A program made the translations under genes and the position numbers. A stretch of 64,000 nt of DNA from assembly GCA_028023455.1 (NCBI GenBank), contig JAQFVV010012490.1, forward strand, positions 2,478,001-2,542,000. Reading direction: 5' to 3'. The notes under the pieces were generated by a model. That model ran no database searches, was not told the DNA's origin, and saw only the letters and a list, made by a program, of their open reading frames with translations. Below, piece by piece: positions 44,921 through 56,943 of the stretch (position 1 is the stretch's first letter; every line of letters begins with the position of its first letter). The stretch is from Epiperipatus broadwayi. Its lineage: Eukaryota; Onychophora; Udeonychophora; Euonychophora; Peripatidae.

Positions 44921-47170
44921 AATAGCAAAGCATTACAAATGATCCAAAACTATCATCTGTAAAAAATCAAATTCCATCAGCAGTATCATGTCTTTAACAT
45001 ACCAATTTAAATATGAAGTTTCAAGAATTGTATGCATATAAATCCAATTAAATGTATATATATATTTCTCATGAATAATAGCACTTCTGGAAATCAGTAG
45101 TTTTGTATGAATTCCAGATCAATTTTTTTTAAAAAATGTCAGTATTGCAATTATTGATTTAATTTACAATATGTTAAGCACATCTAAAATTTTGTATTAG
45201 TGAATTTAAAAAGGTTTTGAAACTGCCTATCTATGGGGAAATGATATTTTAAATATATTTATTTTTTATTATAATTTAGTATTTACAGAATTTCAATTAC
45301 AGTGGTATTTATCACAGGGTGTTTTTTCCATAAACATAATTTAGCAACCACTGATCTCTATAGAAGTGTATAAACCATGAACCTTGTAGTTAATGATTAA
45401 ATCTTAAGAAAGCCTTTAGTAAATCGAATTAATTCCTGGTTGGAATTTTTACAGATTTCTTTAGGATATTTTTTAATAGTTAAGCTATCTTTTAAAAAAA
45501 TTCCATAAACTAAATAATAAATATATATATAGTTTTATGGAAATAGATGATGGGAATCATGGATTCAGTGCTCATAGGAGTGTGTAACTTTTATTAATGA
45601 AGATTGCATACTATTACAATTTTATTTTTACAATTAGTACATCAGTACAAATCAACATCTAGCTAATAATAACTAGGTATTCATTTGATGACTTATATTG
45701 GATTACCATCTGGATTGGCTTTAAATCATATTTTGTGTGTGTGTCCTGAAAATATTTCAAGATTCATTTAACCTCAACTTGAAACCCATGGTATGACATG
45801 TCATGTAGATATGTCATCACTAAATATGAGGATTTATATATATATATATATGCACACATTTACTTAGTGAAAATGTTATAACTTCATAGATTTTGAAAGC
45901 TTTTGTTATTTCATATTATTATTCTCATTTAATATTGTTCTTCAATTATGCTGATAAATATTATTTCTTACTATTTGAAAAGTATTGTAAATAAAATTAA
46001 TTGCTGATTCATGTAGTATACTCCTTAATTACCATTCATAGAAATGTTATAATTTGAAGACGAGAAAAAACAACATTAACTAAATGTTTGTCTTTCATTT
46101 GAAAATTATAATGTTGAAAATCACTAAAATGCAAAGCTTTATTATTATTAAAGTTTTAGCTCATTTATCAAATATATTTTTTTCAGCTATTATTCAAATT
46201 ACATATTACTAATATAACTTAATTATATAAAAAATAGTCACTATGTTTCATTTTCCTTTTTGCAGATTTATTTGATTAATGTGATAATATAGAAATTCTG
46301 TGAATTCTTTGAAATTAGAATTTTGTAACATAAATTTATATATAAATATTTTATTTAAAAATAATCAAATTATAGCTCAGGAGATTGAGTGATTTTTAAA
46401 TATCACAAGTGACAAGTTGAGCTTTGACTTATTGACTCATTTCTTGGATCCATTACTCTATTATTGCATTCATTTAAATAGAAGTGTTTTATTAATAATG
46501 CACTAATTAACATGGAAGCCTTGATTCTCTTTATTCAAAGATGTGCTTAATAAGATTGCTCAATAATGATCAAAGTGATCGTAAATAGGATTATATTCAC
46601 ATCCAAAGCTAGATAACTCTGTTTTATAGTCATATATTCTTTATATAATTTAGTGCAGTGATAGAATGATAACTCTGGAACTTAAGGTTGCAAATCAATA
46701 GTACGTGGAACTTTTTATGAATAATAAACCATTTGATTATTATTTTAGTATTATATACACAATATACCCTGTCTTACAGTAATTATGGAGATTTGGTAAA
46801 TTTCAGAAGTGGTTAATTTTTATTAATTCATTGTGTTCATTATTTTTATTAATAATGAATTATTTGTTTTAATATTTGCTCTTAGCAATAATTAATATAC
46901 TAACATTTAATAGATCAAGTTTCTAGTTTCCCAGCAGTAAAAGTAATAATGGATAGGAATACTATTTGGATTTGTTCTGTCATTTTATCCTGATTATTCT
47001 CATATTATAATAAGCCTTTCTTTTAATTTATATATATACTTAAGATATAGTTTGACATTTTTATTATATACTCTTGACATTTTGAATTTGTAAATAGAAT
47101 TTTTATTTGATTTTTAAACACATAAGTGTTTGCAATTCAAAAATAATATTTTCATTATTGTTTGATATTA
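44921..47170. other. AT-rich DNA, nothing recognised
   Basis: No exon or named repeat is seen. A short CAGTGGT...ACCACTG inverted pair lies at about 45300-45356 and a (TA)n run at 45836-45851. Confidence 0.45.
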
Positions 47171-47171
47171 T

Positions 47172-47390
47172 TATTATCATTATTGTTATTAGGTGTTGTG
47201 AAATCAATATCAGTTCTTGGTGGCATATGAATGATGTTTTTTTCAGAATGATATATCATCTGTTTGGTTTTTAATATCCACAATGATGCATTTGTTAATT
47301 TAGTAATAGAGCCCATTATGTCTTTGTTATTGGTTGTTTTTTTTTTTGATTCACCATCAATTCTTCTGAGCCTTGTATACTTTTCTAATG
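47172..47390 (-). other. Unclassified open stretch, possible exon or element relic
   Basis: The minus strand has LEKYTRLRRIDGES-like residues, an 11-A run that shifts the frame, then about 53 residues from an ATG (MGSITKLTNASLWILK...) ending in an Asn-rich tail and a stop. Composition is less repetitive than the neighbourhood. No family was recognised. It could be a decayed transposon frame, a terminal exon or chance. Confidence 0.2.
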
Positions 47391-50300
47391 AACTACATAA
47401 ATTTCACAATATGAGTAAAATATGATAATTTTATTCTGATATGATCACATGAAAAAAACAGATCTAATCTAATTAAGTATTCAATGTTTCTTGCAAATTA
47501 TATTCTCATAAGTCTTTTCCATCTTCATAGTTAAAAGTATTTTTTCTATAATGCTTCTTCAAAGTTCAATTAGGTCTACAAAAAGATACTTAGGATATTG
47601 TTTCTTCCTAAAAGAACTTCATTCTAATTTGGAATTTAAAAAGTGTGCAATATTGAATCATTGTTTGCATATATTGTTCTAATGGTTAAGTGTCCAATTC
47701 AAATGCTAAAGATTTCTGAATTGATTTCTGACATCAAAATATATATAAAAAATTTCAGTCTAATCAATCTAAGTACTTGAACTTCCAAATCAAATAATCA
47801 TATGGATGTGTGTGTAGCTTATGTAAATTAACTAATATATTGGGTTTAATCATGTATTTCATAATTATTTTTAAAGCTTTTCTAATGGTTTGTAATCTTT
47901 TGTAATAATAAACTTTACATTTAGTTTAAAAAGCTCTGAACCAACTCTGGTTCTCAAAGTAAATTAGAATACTGTACAGCAAAAAAATAAAATCCAAATA
48001 AATATGTTCTTATTGAAATTTTTAAATAAAACATATTTATAAAAACTTTAATATAAAGACTATTAAGTAGTTAATTAATGTATTGATGATATTCAAAACT
48101 ATTGGATTTAATAAAATATATTTTGTGTAATAATAAAAGCAATTATTTATCAATAAAGCAACAGTGTATATTCTTTCATTGAAGCATTATTCATGAGAAT
48201 TTTTACAGAGAATTGCTTGATTACAAAAATATTGGAATATCTATAGTAATATCTCAATAAAAACTAATGAAAAGTATCAAACTAAATAGAAATCAAAAGA
48301 TTTTTTTATTATTAAAAGATTTAAGACCATAGAATGCTAAGACAAAATCATATCTTTTTTTTTTATTACAATTTCTTTACTTCTCTAAACTTACTAAAAG
48401 TGCAACACTTTCTATCCTATTTCTATGTGAACTACATGAAAAAAAAATTTTTTTTTCATGTGCTATTTTATTAAATTCAGGACTTAATTTGTCCATATAA
48501 TTGGGAAGAAAATTTTGAGAAAGCAAATGGCTTAGTTATATTATAATTTTTATTAATTTTTATGTTTGAAATTTTATTTGCAGTTTATTGTGCCCAAGTT
48601 CCAGCATTAATAGTGTGTGTTTTAAATGACAGATGAAATAACAATATTGCAAGGGAGAAAATAGAATTTGATACTACTTTAAATATTTTAATGGAATTCT
48701 ATCCAGAAATTCAAAATTAACCACTGCTTATTTCATAATGAAAGGACTAAAATTAGGAATGAAATTTAATGTATGTTCTGTATCAAAATGAATTAAATTA
48801 AATAAATTAGTTCTATATGAATGGCTTGAGTACAAAGTAAGTCTTCAGTCAATCAAAATTGGTCACATGAGTGCTTATATGGTTGCAATGTTATGCAATT
48901 CTCATTATTGATAAAAGAGATATAGCCCATATCTTTTTATTTTATACAGATTTTAGTTTATGATATTATAATAATAGGAAAAAACATTGAATTAAACAAT
49001 TTTTTTTTTTTAAGAATTTTTTTTATGCTTGAAAAAGAATTCATTCAATCACTATTTGTCATTAATGCTTATAAGTCTCAAAGGAAATTAGTTAAATGTA
49101 TAGTTTCATATGTTAGACATTGCAGGATAAGTTCTAAAATAGAATATATAAATGAAAAAAACTAAAAGTGCATTTGTATAAATAAAAATGATAGAAGTGA
49201 TCATTCTTTTATGATAGATATTTTATACTGGATGTTTTTTCTATAAAGAAACATAAAATAGAAATAAGGTCCAAGAAGCATAATTTCTGGAAATGATTTG
49301 AATAGGTTTTTGTCTTAAAATAGGTCATATTTAATAAAATTTATTATTTAAATAATTGCCATTAAAATCAGAGGAAGATTACGTTTTTTAAAAATATATT
49401 AGAAATTTTCAGCATACACAATAATTTTTATAATAAAAAATTAATTTGAAAAGAGATAGCAAAATTATGGTGTCCTAGAAAAAAATCTACTGAAAACTAA
49501 ATCTTTAAAAAATATATGAACTAGCAATTTCAAGATTATTTTAGACAAACTGCAAATAACTCCAGTCCATAACTGTGATTAATTACTTGTTACATTCTTG
49601 AATAAATATATAAAATTTTGATTGAGATTTCTATTTAAAATTTTCTGTTTATTTAAAATGTTCTGCTTTTACTACAATAAATATTGATCTAAAACATGGA
49701 GTTTCAGATCAGAGTATTTCTTAGTTTAAAATGATAACTCCAAACTGAAGAAAGATTTTACTCATTGCACATCATGTTCATTAACATTTGCACTTGGATA
49801 AAGACTTAAGTAGAGATAATTTAATTAAATTAAAAGCTATACTAATATTGCTTCATATTTGGGAAAAACAAATACAACCTTAATGCATTTTCATTGCTGA
49901 ACAACCTTGTCAAAAAAAAAAAAAAATGCATTAAGATTATATTTAGTACTTTATCTGTGTATGAAGTGGTATTAATATTGTCTTTAATTTGTTACATTAT
50001 GTCAGAACTATAGTAAAGCAAACTATAGACACTTTTATTCATAGGGGTATAACAACTTCATTATCCATGAAATCTGAATCTACATTTATCTGCCAGTTTA
50101 AGTTATCGTGGAATCTTTTTCCTCTATCTAAGAATAGTTAAAAACTTAGTTTCTAATTAATATTTGGATGCCTAGCTTATTTGCCAATGGGATGACTATC
50201 TAAAAAAAAAATTCTAACTACCTGAAAATTTTCCAAGTTTTTCAAATATTCATACTGAATTACCACTGCACTATTGTAGCAGTTGAAAATAATATAAAGT

Positions 50301-50395
50301 TGTAAATACATATTAGATGTTTTTAAAATAGTTCTGAAAATATATAAACAGACAATTAAAAATAAACATTTGATATTGATTTTAAAATCTTACAT
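47391..50395. other. AT-rich DNA, nothing recognised
   Basis: No gene, RNA or assignable repeat was found in this 3-kb stretch. Confidence 0.45.
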
Positions 50396-50526
50396 TTGTT
50401 AATATTTCTGTAGTGTAGTTTTCACTATAACACTCACACACAAGGTAGGGACTGGTTTCTATCCACATTTAACATCTTGTGGAGGAATATAATCATAAAC
50501 ATATGCTAAAGATGAGAAAAAGACAT

Positions 50527-50590
50527 ATGATCTCCAAAATATTCATTTTGTGCTGAACCAGCACTCATCAGTTGGCCCAGACCACAATCT
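50527..50590 (-). ncRNA. Hammerhead motif, family 1, core mutated (AAAA)
   Basis: CUGAUGA (50571-50565) and stem II GUGCUG-GUU-CAGCAC are perfect, but GAAA has become AAAA and stem III is altered. GCCAA/UUGG pairing in stem I is kept. Predicted inactive. Confidence 0.55.
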
Positions 50591-51314
50591 CTGACATATC
50601 TTTATCAATGTTCAGTATATATATAGATAACAAATTATTACAGTTTAATCGATAAGTATCAAACATGCTACCCTTATAATTTTGACATAAATCATTTGAT
50701 GAAAGTATATTAATATTTTTTATTGACTAGAAATTATCCAATAATGAATAATATTTCTGTAGTATAATTTTCACTACACTCACACAAGATAGGGACTGTT
50801 TTCTATTTGCTTTTAACACCTTATGGAAGGATGTAATCATAAACATGACCCAAGACATGTGAGAAAGATCTATGATTTTGTGCTTGTGTGAGACTGATGT
50901 AGTGAAAATTACATTACAGAAATATTTATTATTGGATAATCTCTAATCTAAGGAATGAGTAATAAAAATTATTAATATACTTTCATTAAGTGATTTGTGT
51001 CAAAGTTGTGAGGGCAGCACATTTAACATATAAATTAAACTGTAGTAATTTGCTATATATATAATCCTTAGAAACCAGTCAGCATTTAGATAATCCCAAT
51101 ATAGATAACAATCAAGAATTTCAAACGGTTGTGAAGACAGCCTCCTTTTAGCAACAGAGATGGAATCCCACCTCCATTAATGGTCTCCTATAAATAAAGA
51201 CACTAAAGATTGCAAATTGATTGGAAGAAGTTTAGATAAACTTCCTTAAACAAGTAAATATATCCTGTTCAGAATATATGTATATTCTGAACATTGATAA
51301 AGAAAAGTGTAAGT

Positions 51315-51372
51315 GATTGTGGGGCCAACTGATAAATGCTGATTCAGCATGAAATGTGCATCTTGGGAATCA
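51315..51372 (+). ncRNA. Hammerhead motif, family 1, core mutated (CUGAUAA)
   Basis: Stem II AUGCUG-AUU-CAGCAU has six pairs, GAAA is kept, stem III is AUG-UG-CAU with C before the cleavage point, and GCCAA/UUGGG form stem I. The first core block reads CUGAUAA, changing the catalytic G. Its stem III differs from the 40-kb copies (AUA-UG-UAU) in a way that preserves pairing. Confidence 0.6.
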
Positions 51373-52360
51373 TATGTCTTTGGTCATATGTTTGTGATTA
51401 TATCTCCACAAAGTGTTAAAAGCAGATAGAAACCAGTCTCTACCTTCCATGAGTGTGATGTAGTGAAAATTACACTACAGAAATATTATTCATTGTTGGA
51501 TAATCTCTAGTCTAATAAATGACTAATAAAAATTATTAATTTTCTTATATTTGTTTTATTAAATGTAAAATTAAAACGAGTTATTCATTTTAAAATTGTA
51601 TTCAAGATTAATAAATATTCTTTCTATATGGTTCAAAAAAATCAACTGATTGATTATTTAATCATTTATTGTAATTATGAAATAAGTATGCAATTTTACA
51701 AAAAATGTTCAAGTTTGTATTTATTTCTAATTCATACAAGTTTCAACATAATCTAAGGTTTAATTTATGATTAATTTTTTTTCGTTTGACACAACTATAA
51801 TCGTTTATTGCCAACTTCTTTCTATATTGCTACTGCCTAGTAGGAATAAAATATTAAAAAATGAATAAAAAAATAAAACAATAGAAAAAAAAAATCAAGG
51901 TAAAACAGAATTAAAAGACAAAATCAAATAAAAAGATATCAATTATTTTTTGTAGAGTATTGTTAGAGGGAAAAAAATGAATGGTATAATCAACATAGAA
52001 AATATATATATCTAATTATAGCATTTCAGATTTGTCAAATCCATACTCATTTCTTGTAAATTCATGAAGAAGATTAGGCTTGTTAGTAGCATTTTGAAAC
52101 ATGTTACTAAAATATTAGAATAATTATAAATTTTAATATATTCAAAACTGATAATTTCAGTGAAACAAAATCTACATTTTTGTGATTTTTAGTAGTAATT
52201 GTTTTTCAAGTTTCTACTTGTCATGATGAAAATGTTTTGTTTAAGTTTCAAAGTAAAAAGTCTTAAATATATATATAATTAATGGATAAAATGCCCAACT
52301 GTGTATCGCAGTATTAAAATTATGACTTTGGTGATAATGGTTTATTAATCAATATTCAAA

Positions 52361-52557
52361 TAATAGTTTTAACAAGGCTGTAAACCTTAGCAATGAGCGT
52401 CTGAAAAAATCGTCACTAGGGACCTCTGTAGGTCTTTAAAACACATGCTTATGCTATGAAGAAAAGAGAGAATCCCAAGAGAATCCCTTCTTTACTTCGA
52501 CCTACTTTTATATATAAATAGGTGAAGCTAAGGTTTACAGCCTTGTTAAAACTATTA
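52361..52557. mobile_element. MITE with perfect 31-bp terminal inverted repeats
   Basis: 52361-52391 and 52527-52557 are perfect inverted copies over 31 bp (starting TAATAGTTTTAACAAGGCTG). The element is 197 bp in all with a 135-bp spacer. Perfect ends in such a mutated region suggest recent activity. TA at the termini is compatible with a Tc1/mariner-type duplication, but the family is not certain. Confidence 0.75.
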
Positions 52558-52620
52558 CTGAAATAATAGTGAGCATTTAATAAAATTTATAATATTCAAA
52601 TAAGTAAAGTGGAACAAAAG

Positions 52621-52944
52621 TACAGGAGGTCCTTGACTTTCATACATACTATTTTCATACAATTTGCTATTTCATAGGGCAATAGAAAAAGACACAGTCT
52701 TTTACTGAACTTTTTATCAAGTAAAGAAAGAGAAGAGTACAATTCAACTATCTCTTGATAAATTTATGAAGAAAACACCAGATACTAATCAATAAAGTAT
52801 TATTTATGCATATGATAATACATCTCATTAAAAAATATTTTAAAACATTTTTTGATGTTTTTTTTTTTTTTTAATACTGCTCTACTTATGTACATTTCAA
52901 CATTTAAGGAACCAATTAGGTACAAAAGTTGAGGAACAACTGTA
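52621..52944. mobile_element. 324-bp TIR element (relative of 41525-42609)
   Basis: Ends TACAG-GAGG-TCCTTGACTTTC and, inverted, TACAG-TTGT-TCCTCAACTTTT. Imperfect TIRs of about 24 bp share TACAG and TCCTyrACTTT. It has A/T-rich internal sequence and no protein. It includes the uninterrupted TATCTCTTGATAAATTTATG that is split by an insertion at 42318-42494. Such TACAGxxxGTCCTC termini recur in many animal MITEs. Confidence 0.6.
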
Positions 52945-53684
52945 TAATGATTTGTTGATTGATTCTCAGATGAATAAAGTGGGTAAAAAAGGATATTTGA
53001 TCATTTGAATGGAAGTAACAAACTCAACCCATCACTTTAGGTAATCAGTTGTATGATTTCTGAGCTACTGTCATAATGATTATATATAATCAGTATTTAA
53101 TATTGAAGACAATGCACGTAGCACAATTTGCAAATAACATTTTTTCATATAAACACTAGTTTATCGATCAGAAAAAAATGGTCTATTTTTATTTAATTTC
53201 CACATTGTTATACAGATAGGAAATCAATTTATTTATAAGGTTAAAAATTAGCTTTCAAAAAGTACAATAAATCATTATCTACTTATGTTTTGTGAAATTA
53301 TTCATTTAAGATATTTTAATCTACAAAAATTATAGAATATACACATTTATGTCATTGAAATCCAAGTAACTACTGTCTACTGAGTTATGTAACATCAAAA
53401 ATGTGAAAGAGAAAATGGTAGCACTCTCTTTAAGCTCTGTTGTTATACAAGCTTAATTTTTGATGTAGTTTTGAAATTATAGGGTAAATTTTGGCTATTG
53501 TTTTAATTTATATATAGACTAAATCTGAAATCACCATTAATATATTATATATATTAAAAAAATATATAAAAATGACACTTTTGTAGAAACATAATTTTGA
53601 AAGTTTTTTGTTTTATTTGATAAGTTTTGGCATATTCCAGATTGATCTTTTTTTCTTTTTTTTTTTTGCAGAAAATAATTTAGC

Positions 53685-53840
53685 ATTTTTATGAATTGGA
53701 TCTCAACAGATTATGAAAAACCTAGAAAGAGACCATAACTAAGATGGATGATTTAGATTAAAAAATTTCCTGCAGTGTTAAGAAGAAAGGCTATGAATTT
53801 GATATATTGGATTAAACTTGGCAAAATCATTGCATTACCA
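53685..53840 (+). mobile_element. RTE LINE 3' fragment
   Basis: The plus strand reads NWIS, then KPRKRP, RWM and VLRRKA, WIKLGKI. It aligns with the RTE C-terminus that in the 56.9-kb copy reads LNWIPRDCKRSRKRPHVRWM and continues to RRWIELGETF. It is preceded by a T run and lacks all upstream LINE sequence, so it is a short truncated copy with several stops. Confidence 0.65.
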
Positions 53841-55540
53841 AAATGTTATATCCAAACATCTACTGATATTTTACATGTTTTATTGACAGAAATGGATCAA
53901 AACAATTTGCTATTTTTAAATTAATAAATTATTGCAGATTTTTAAATTGCATTCGGTCATGCATTCATATATAATATTTACATTTGACATTTTATTTTTT
54001 TTTCATTAGAATATAATCAAAAATAATATTTTTTAATAAAAGCTACAAATATAATACATTATACAACATCTTTAGAGCTTAGCTTTTTGTATTAATGATT
54101 TTGTTAGACTTAAATAAGTTGCTCTTATAATAATGGCAAAAACAACTATAAAAACCTAAACAAAAATTAAATGATAATTTGCTACAGTATCTTGCATAAA
54201 TGCTTTGCCAAAGAAATATAAATGATTAATAAAAAGTATGTTTATAATTGTACTAAATTGATAAAAATTAAAAAACCTGGTTTTATTTGAAAAATTTTTA
54301 TATTTGATATGAAAATATTTTTTAGCTCAGTTTTTTTTTTTCCTTTTCATAAATCTGTTAATTGAAAATAATAGTTTCTAATAAACACTATCATTAATGT
54401 TAGTGTCTTTGGATCTCTGTCTTCCTTGGTTATGATTTTTTTATATGTTTAAATAAGCAGTTAAATTTTTTGCATAGCTTGATTTATGCATAAGTTTTAA
54501 AAAATGTATAAACATTTATTGCTGTGATAAATCATCTGTGAATGATCATTTTTTTACAGTATTACCATATTAAAAACAATTTTATAAAACATATTATTTT
54601 TTATATAAAAAAATATAATTTTTTTAAACATATTTATAATGTTATTTAAAATAATAGATGTTGTGTAATTAATAATTTTATAGTGAATAAAATTAATGTT
54701 GTTTTTTTTTTTAAAAAATTAGTGTTCAAATTTGAACAGTTTGATAAAAGTATCAAATTACTTTTCTGCTGGTGGAAGAAGGATTAATATTTTGGATATT
54801 TTCTGCATATGTGGGTGTATATTAACTACAAAAATAATTATTATTACATCATAAAAATATAGTAGATGGAAAATATTCATTTTTTTTGTCTTCATTTTCT
54901 CTCAATCTTTATATATATATCAGATATTTTTATGTATAGATTTCTGCATTGAGAATTAAATAGAGAATTGCTATGATGATAAAAACATCTGTAAAAGCTT
55001 AAAAAGTATTATTACACAGTACATTGTCAATTGAATAAAAATTAAATGGTAATGCTTAAAAAATATAATTAAAGAAAAAAATATATTTATTACCTCCTGT
55101 ATTAATGCAGAATATTGCTTCATCAGTATTTTTTAAAATAGTTTATCAAGATGAAGGTGTTTCATGTGAATTAATCTTTTTCTGTATACATTATATGTCT
55201 GTATTAAAAATATTCATTTATATACAATATTTTATTGAGCAACTTAATTTTAATGTGCAACCCATAATAATAATTCATAAGACTGGCCCCCAACAGAGTT
55301 GTTTTAATAAATTTGCAAATAATGTCCACTTTCTAGTATCAGTGCTAATTTATTAGCAAAGGAAAGTGGTTGAATAAAAATGAATCATTTTTATCTAATA
55401 AATTAGCATTGATATAAACTTTTGTCTGCAAGTAAATTATTGTTATGGTATGAACATTAGTCTTAGCTTCTCAACAAAATATGTTGTTTTTCTGTGCAGT
55501 AGAATTCAAAGATAATATAATGTAGTAGCATATTTCTTCA
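53841..55540. other. AT-rich DNA, nothing recognised
   Basis: No gene or named repeat is visible. Confidence 0.45.
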
Positions 55541-55544
55541 TACA

Positions 55545-56240
55545 ACATTGCCACCTAGTATAAGTCATAGTAATCAGTGGATACTAGAAAGTTAATGCAT
55601 CAAAATTTCTATCTAGAACCTACTCTTCTAATATCTTCAGATTAGTTTCTAGCTTATGGCTTTCACTAGTGAGGAGTCTTATATTTGAGAGCATTGCATC
55701 TAAATCTTTTGATATAATACATTCCCTCCAGCAGAGCAATGAACCCAAACTGAAAACAAATAATGTTTTCAGTCTCAGATTATTTGCATGTGTAATCATA
55801 CAGATTGGAATCCAATTTGGTATCTGTATATTTTGATGTCTTTGCTTTTTTTTAATAACCGTGGGCACCAATGTTTTTTTGGCTAGTATTAAACCACTAT
55901 AACATCATATGACCACCATAGTATAAGAAATTGTGGTTATGTGATCATTATAGTGATTTAATACCAACTCTAGCCAAAAATGTTGGTGTTCATGGTTATT
56001 AAAAAAATCAAAGACACTATAAAATAGACAGATACTGAACTGAGTTCAGATCTGTATGATTATACAAGTAAATTAGCTTGAATAGAAAACCTTATTGTGA
56101 TTTCAATTTGTGCTCATTGCTTTATAGTTAATTTAAAAAAGTAAAAGGTGGCTGCTGACAAGATGCATTAGATTTAAAGCAGGCACTATATAGGAATATT
56201 GATTCACTAGATAGATATAGAGAAAGTTGCTACTGTGTTA
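55545..56240. repeat. Foldback family 2, long diverged copy
   Basis: The left part (55545-55890) carries ATAGTAATCAGTGGATAC, TCTAATATCTTCAGATTAG, CTCCAGCAG and AATAATGTTTTCAG as in the 21- and 23-kb copies. The right part (55940-56240) is partly its inverse (for example TAGTATTAAACCACTATAAC facing TATAGTGATTTAATACCAAC around 55885-55975). The hammerhead-like core at about 55663-55669 is mutated (CUAGUGA) with GAAA kept. Sequence after the TTATTAAAAAAATCAAAGAC block continues the inverted body. Confidence 0.65.
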
Positions 56241-56244
56241 GCAG

Positions 56245-56930
56245 ACTGTGTAAGCATAAAAAATTGTGACCATGTGGTGTTATAATAGAAAATATAATGG
56301 ATCTCAGGGGGAAAAATACTAAATGCCATAATGTTTGAAATTAATCCATAATAAAATCATGAAGATCCAAAAATGGCACATGGAAAAATATATTTACAAA
56401 TAAGAGTGAAAAGAATAGAGGAATATTAAAAATTAAATAAAATAGTATAAAAAAATTAAAGTAAGAAGAATAAATATAAATATGTTAAAATGAAAATTAT
56501 TGCAGGTATCAAATATAAAAGATAAATTAAGCAGGTGCATTCATGTGTAATAAACAGTTCTATTGTACAGTCATTTTGGCTGAATCAACACAGTTGATTA
56601 GACATAAATGAACCTAGATATTATATATTGTAGTATATGTAAGTACACACATATCGTTCCTATCTAAACATTTGCAAATAATAATTAGAGATTATAAAGA
56701 AAATAAAAATTTATAGGATCTCTGCTTTAGCCAATAATGACTGCTATTGAATTTGAATATAGAGAAATTTCTCTGTACTTTCTCTGTTATTAAAAACATC
56801 ATTATTGTAATTCATAGGTCTTTTATAAAATGATTAACAAGATTAAATAAAAAATATATTCTACAGTATTAATGTATAGAAGATCAAATGATGATTAATC
56901 ATTAAAAAGCATAATGTTTTTGAGCAAAAC
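56245..56930. other. AT-rich DNA, nothing recognised
   Basis: No feature is supported here. Confidence 0.45.
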
Positions 56931-56943
56931 TAAATCATCATCA

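Larger units (their letters stand above)
50398..51540. repeat. Complex foldback with family 1 hammerhead relics
   Basis: An inner inverted repeat pairs about 50655-50790 with 50880-51020 (TTCTGTAGTATAATTTTCAC and its counterpart; loop about 90 bp). An outer pair repeats the same TTTCTGTAGTGTAGTTTTCA block at 50407 and, inverted, at about 51460-51485. Between the outer and inner arms on each side lies a family 1 hammerhead relic. TAAACTGTAGTAATTTGCTAT (51040 region) corresponds to the inverted AAATTATTACAGTTTA (50632 region). Sequence outside the ribozyme is only partly shared with the 40-kb copy, so this is a distinct subfamily. Confidence 0.65.

Noticed and set aside
45300-45356. CAGTGGT...ACCACTG as a very short hAT MITE
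   Set aside because: The inverted ends are only 7 bp and no 8-bp duplication flanks them, so this is not supported as an element.
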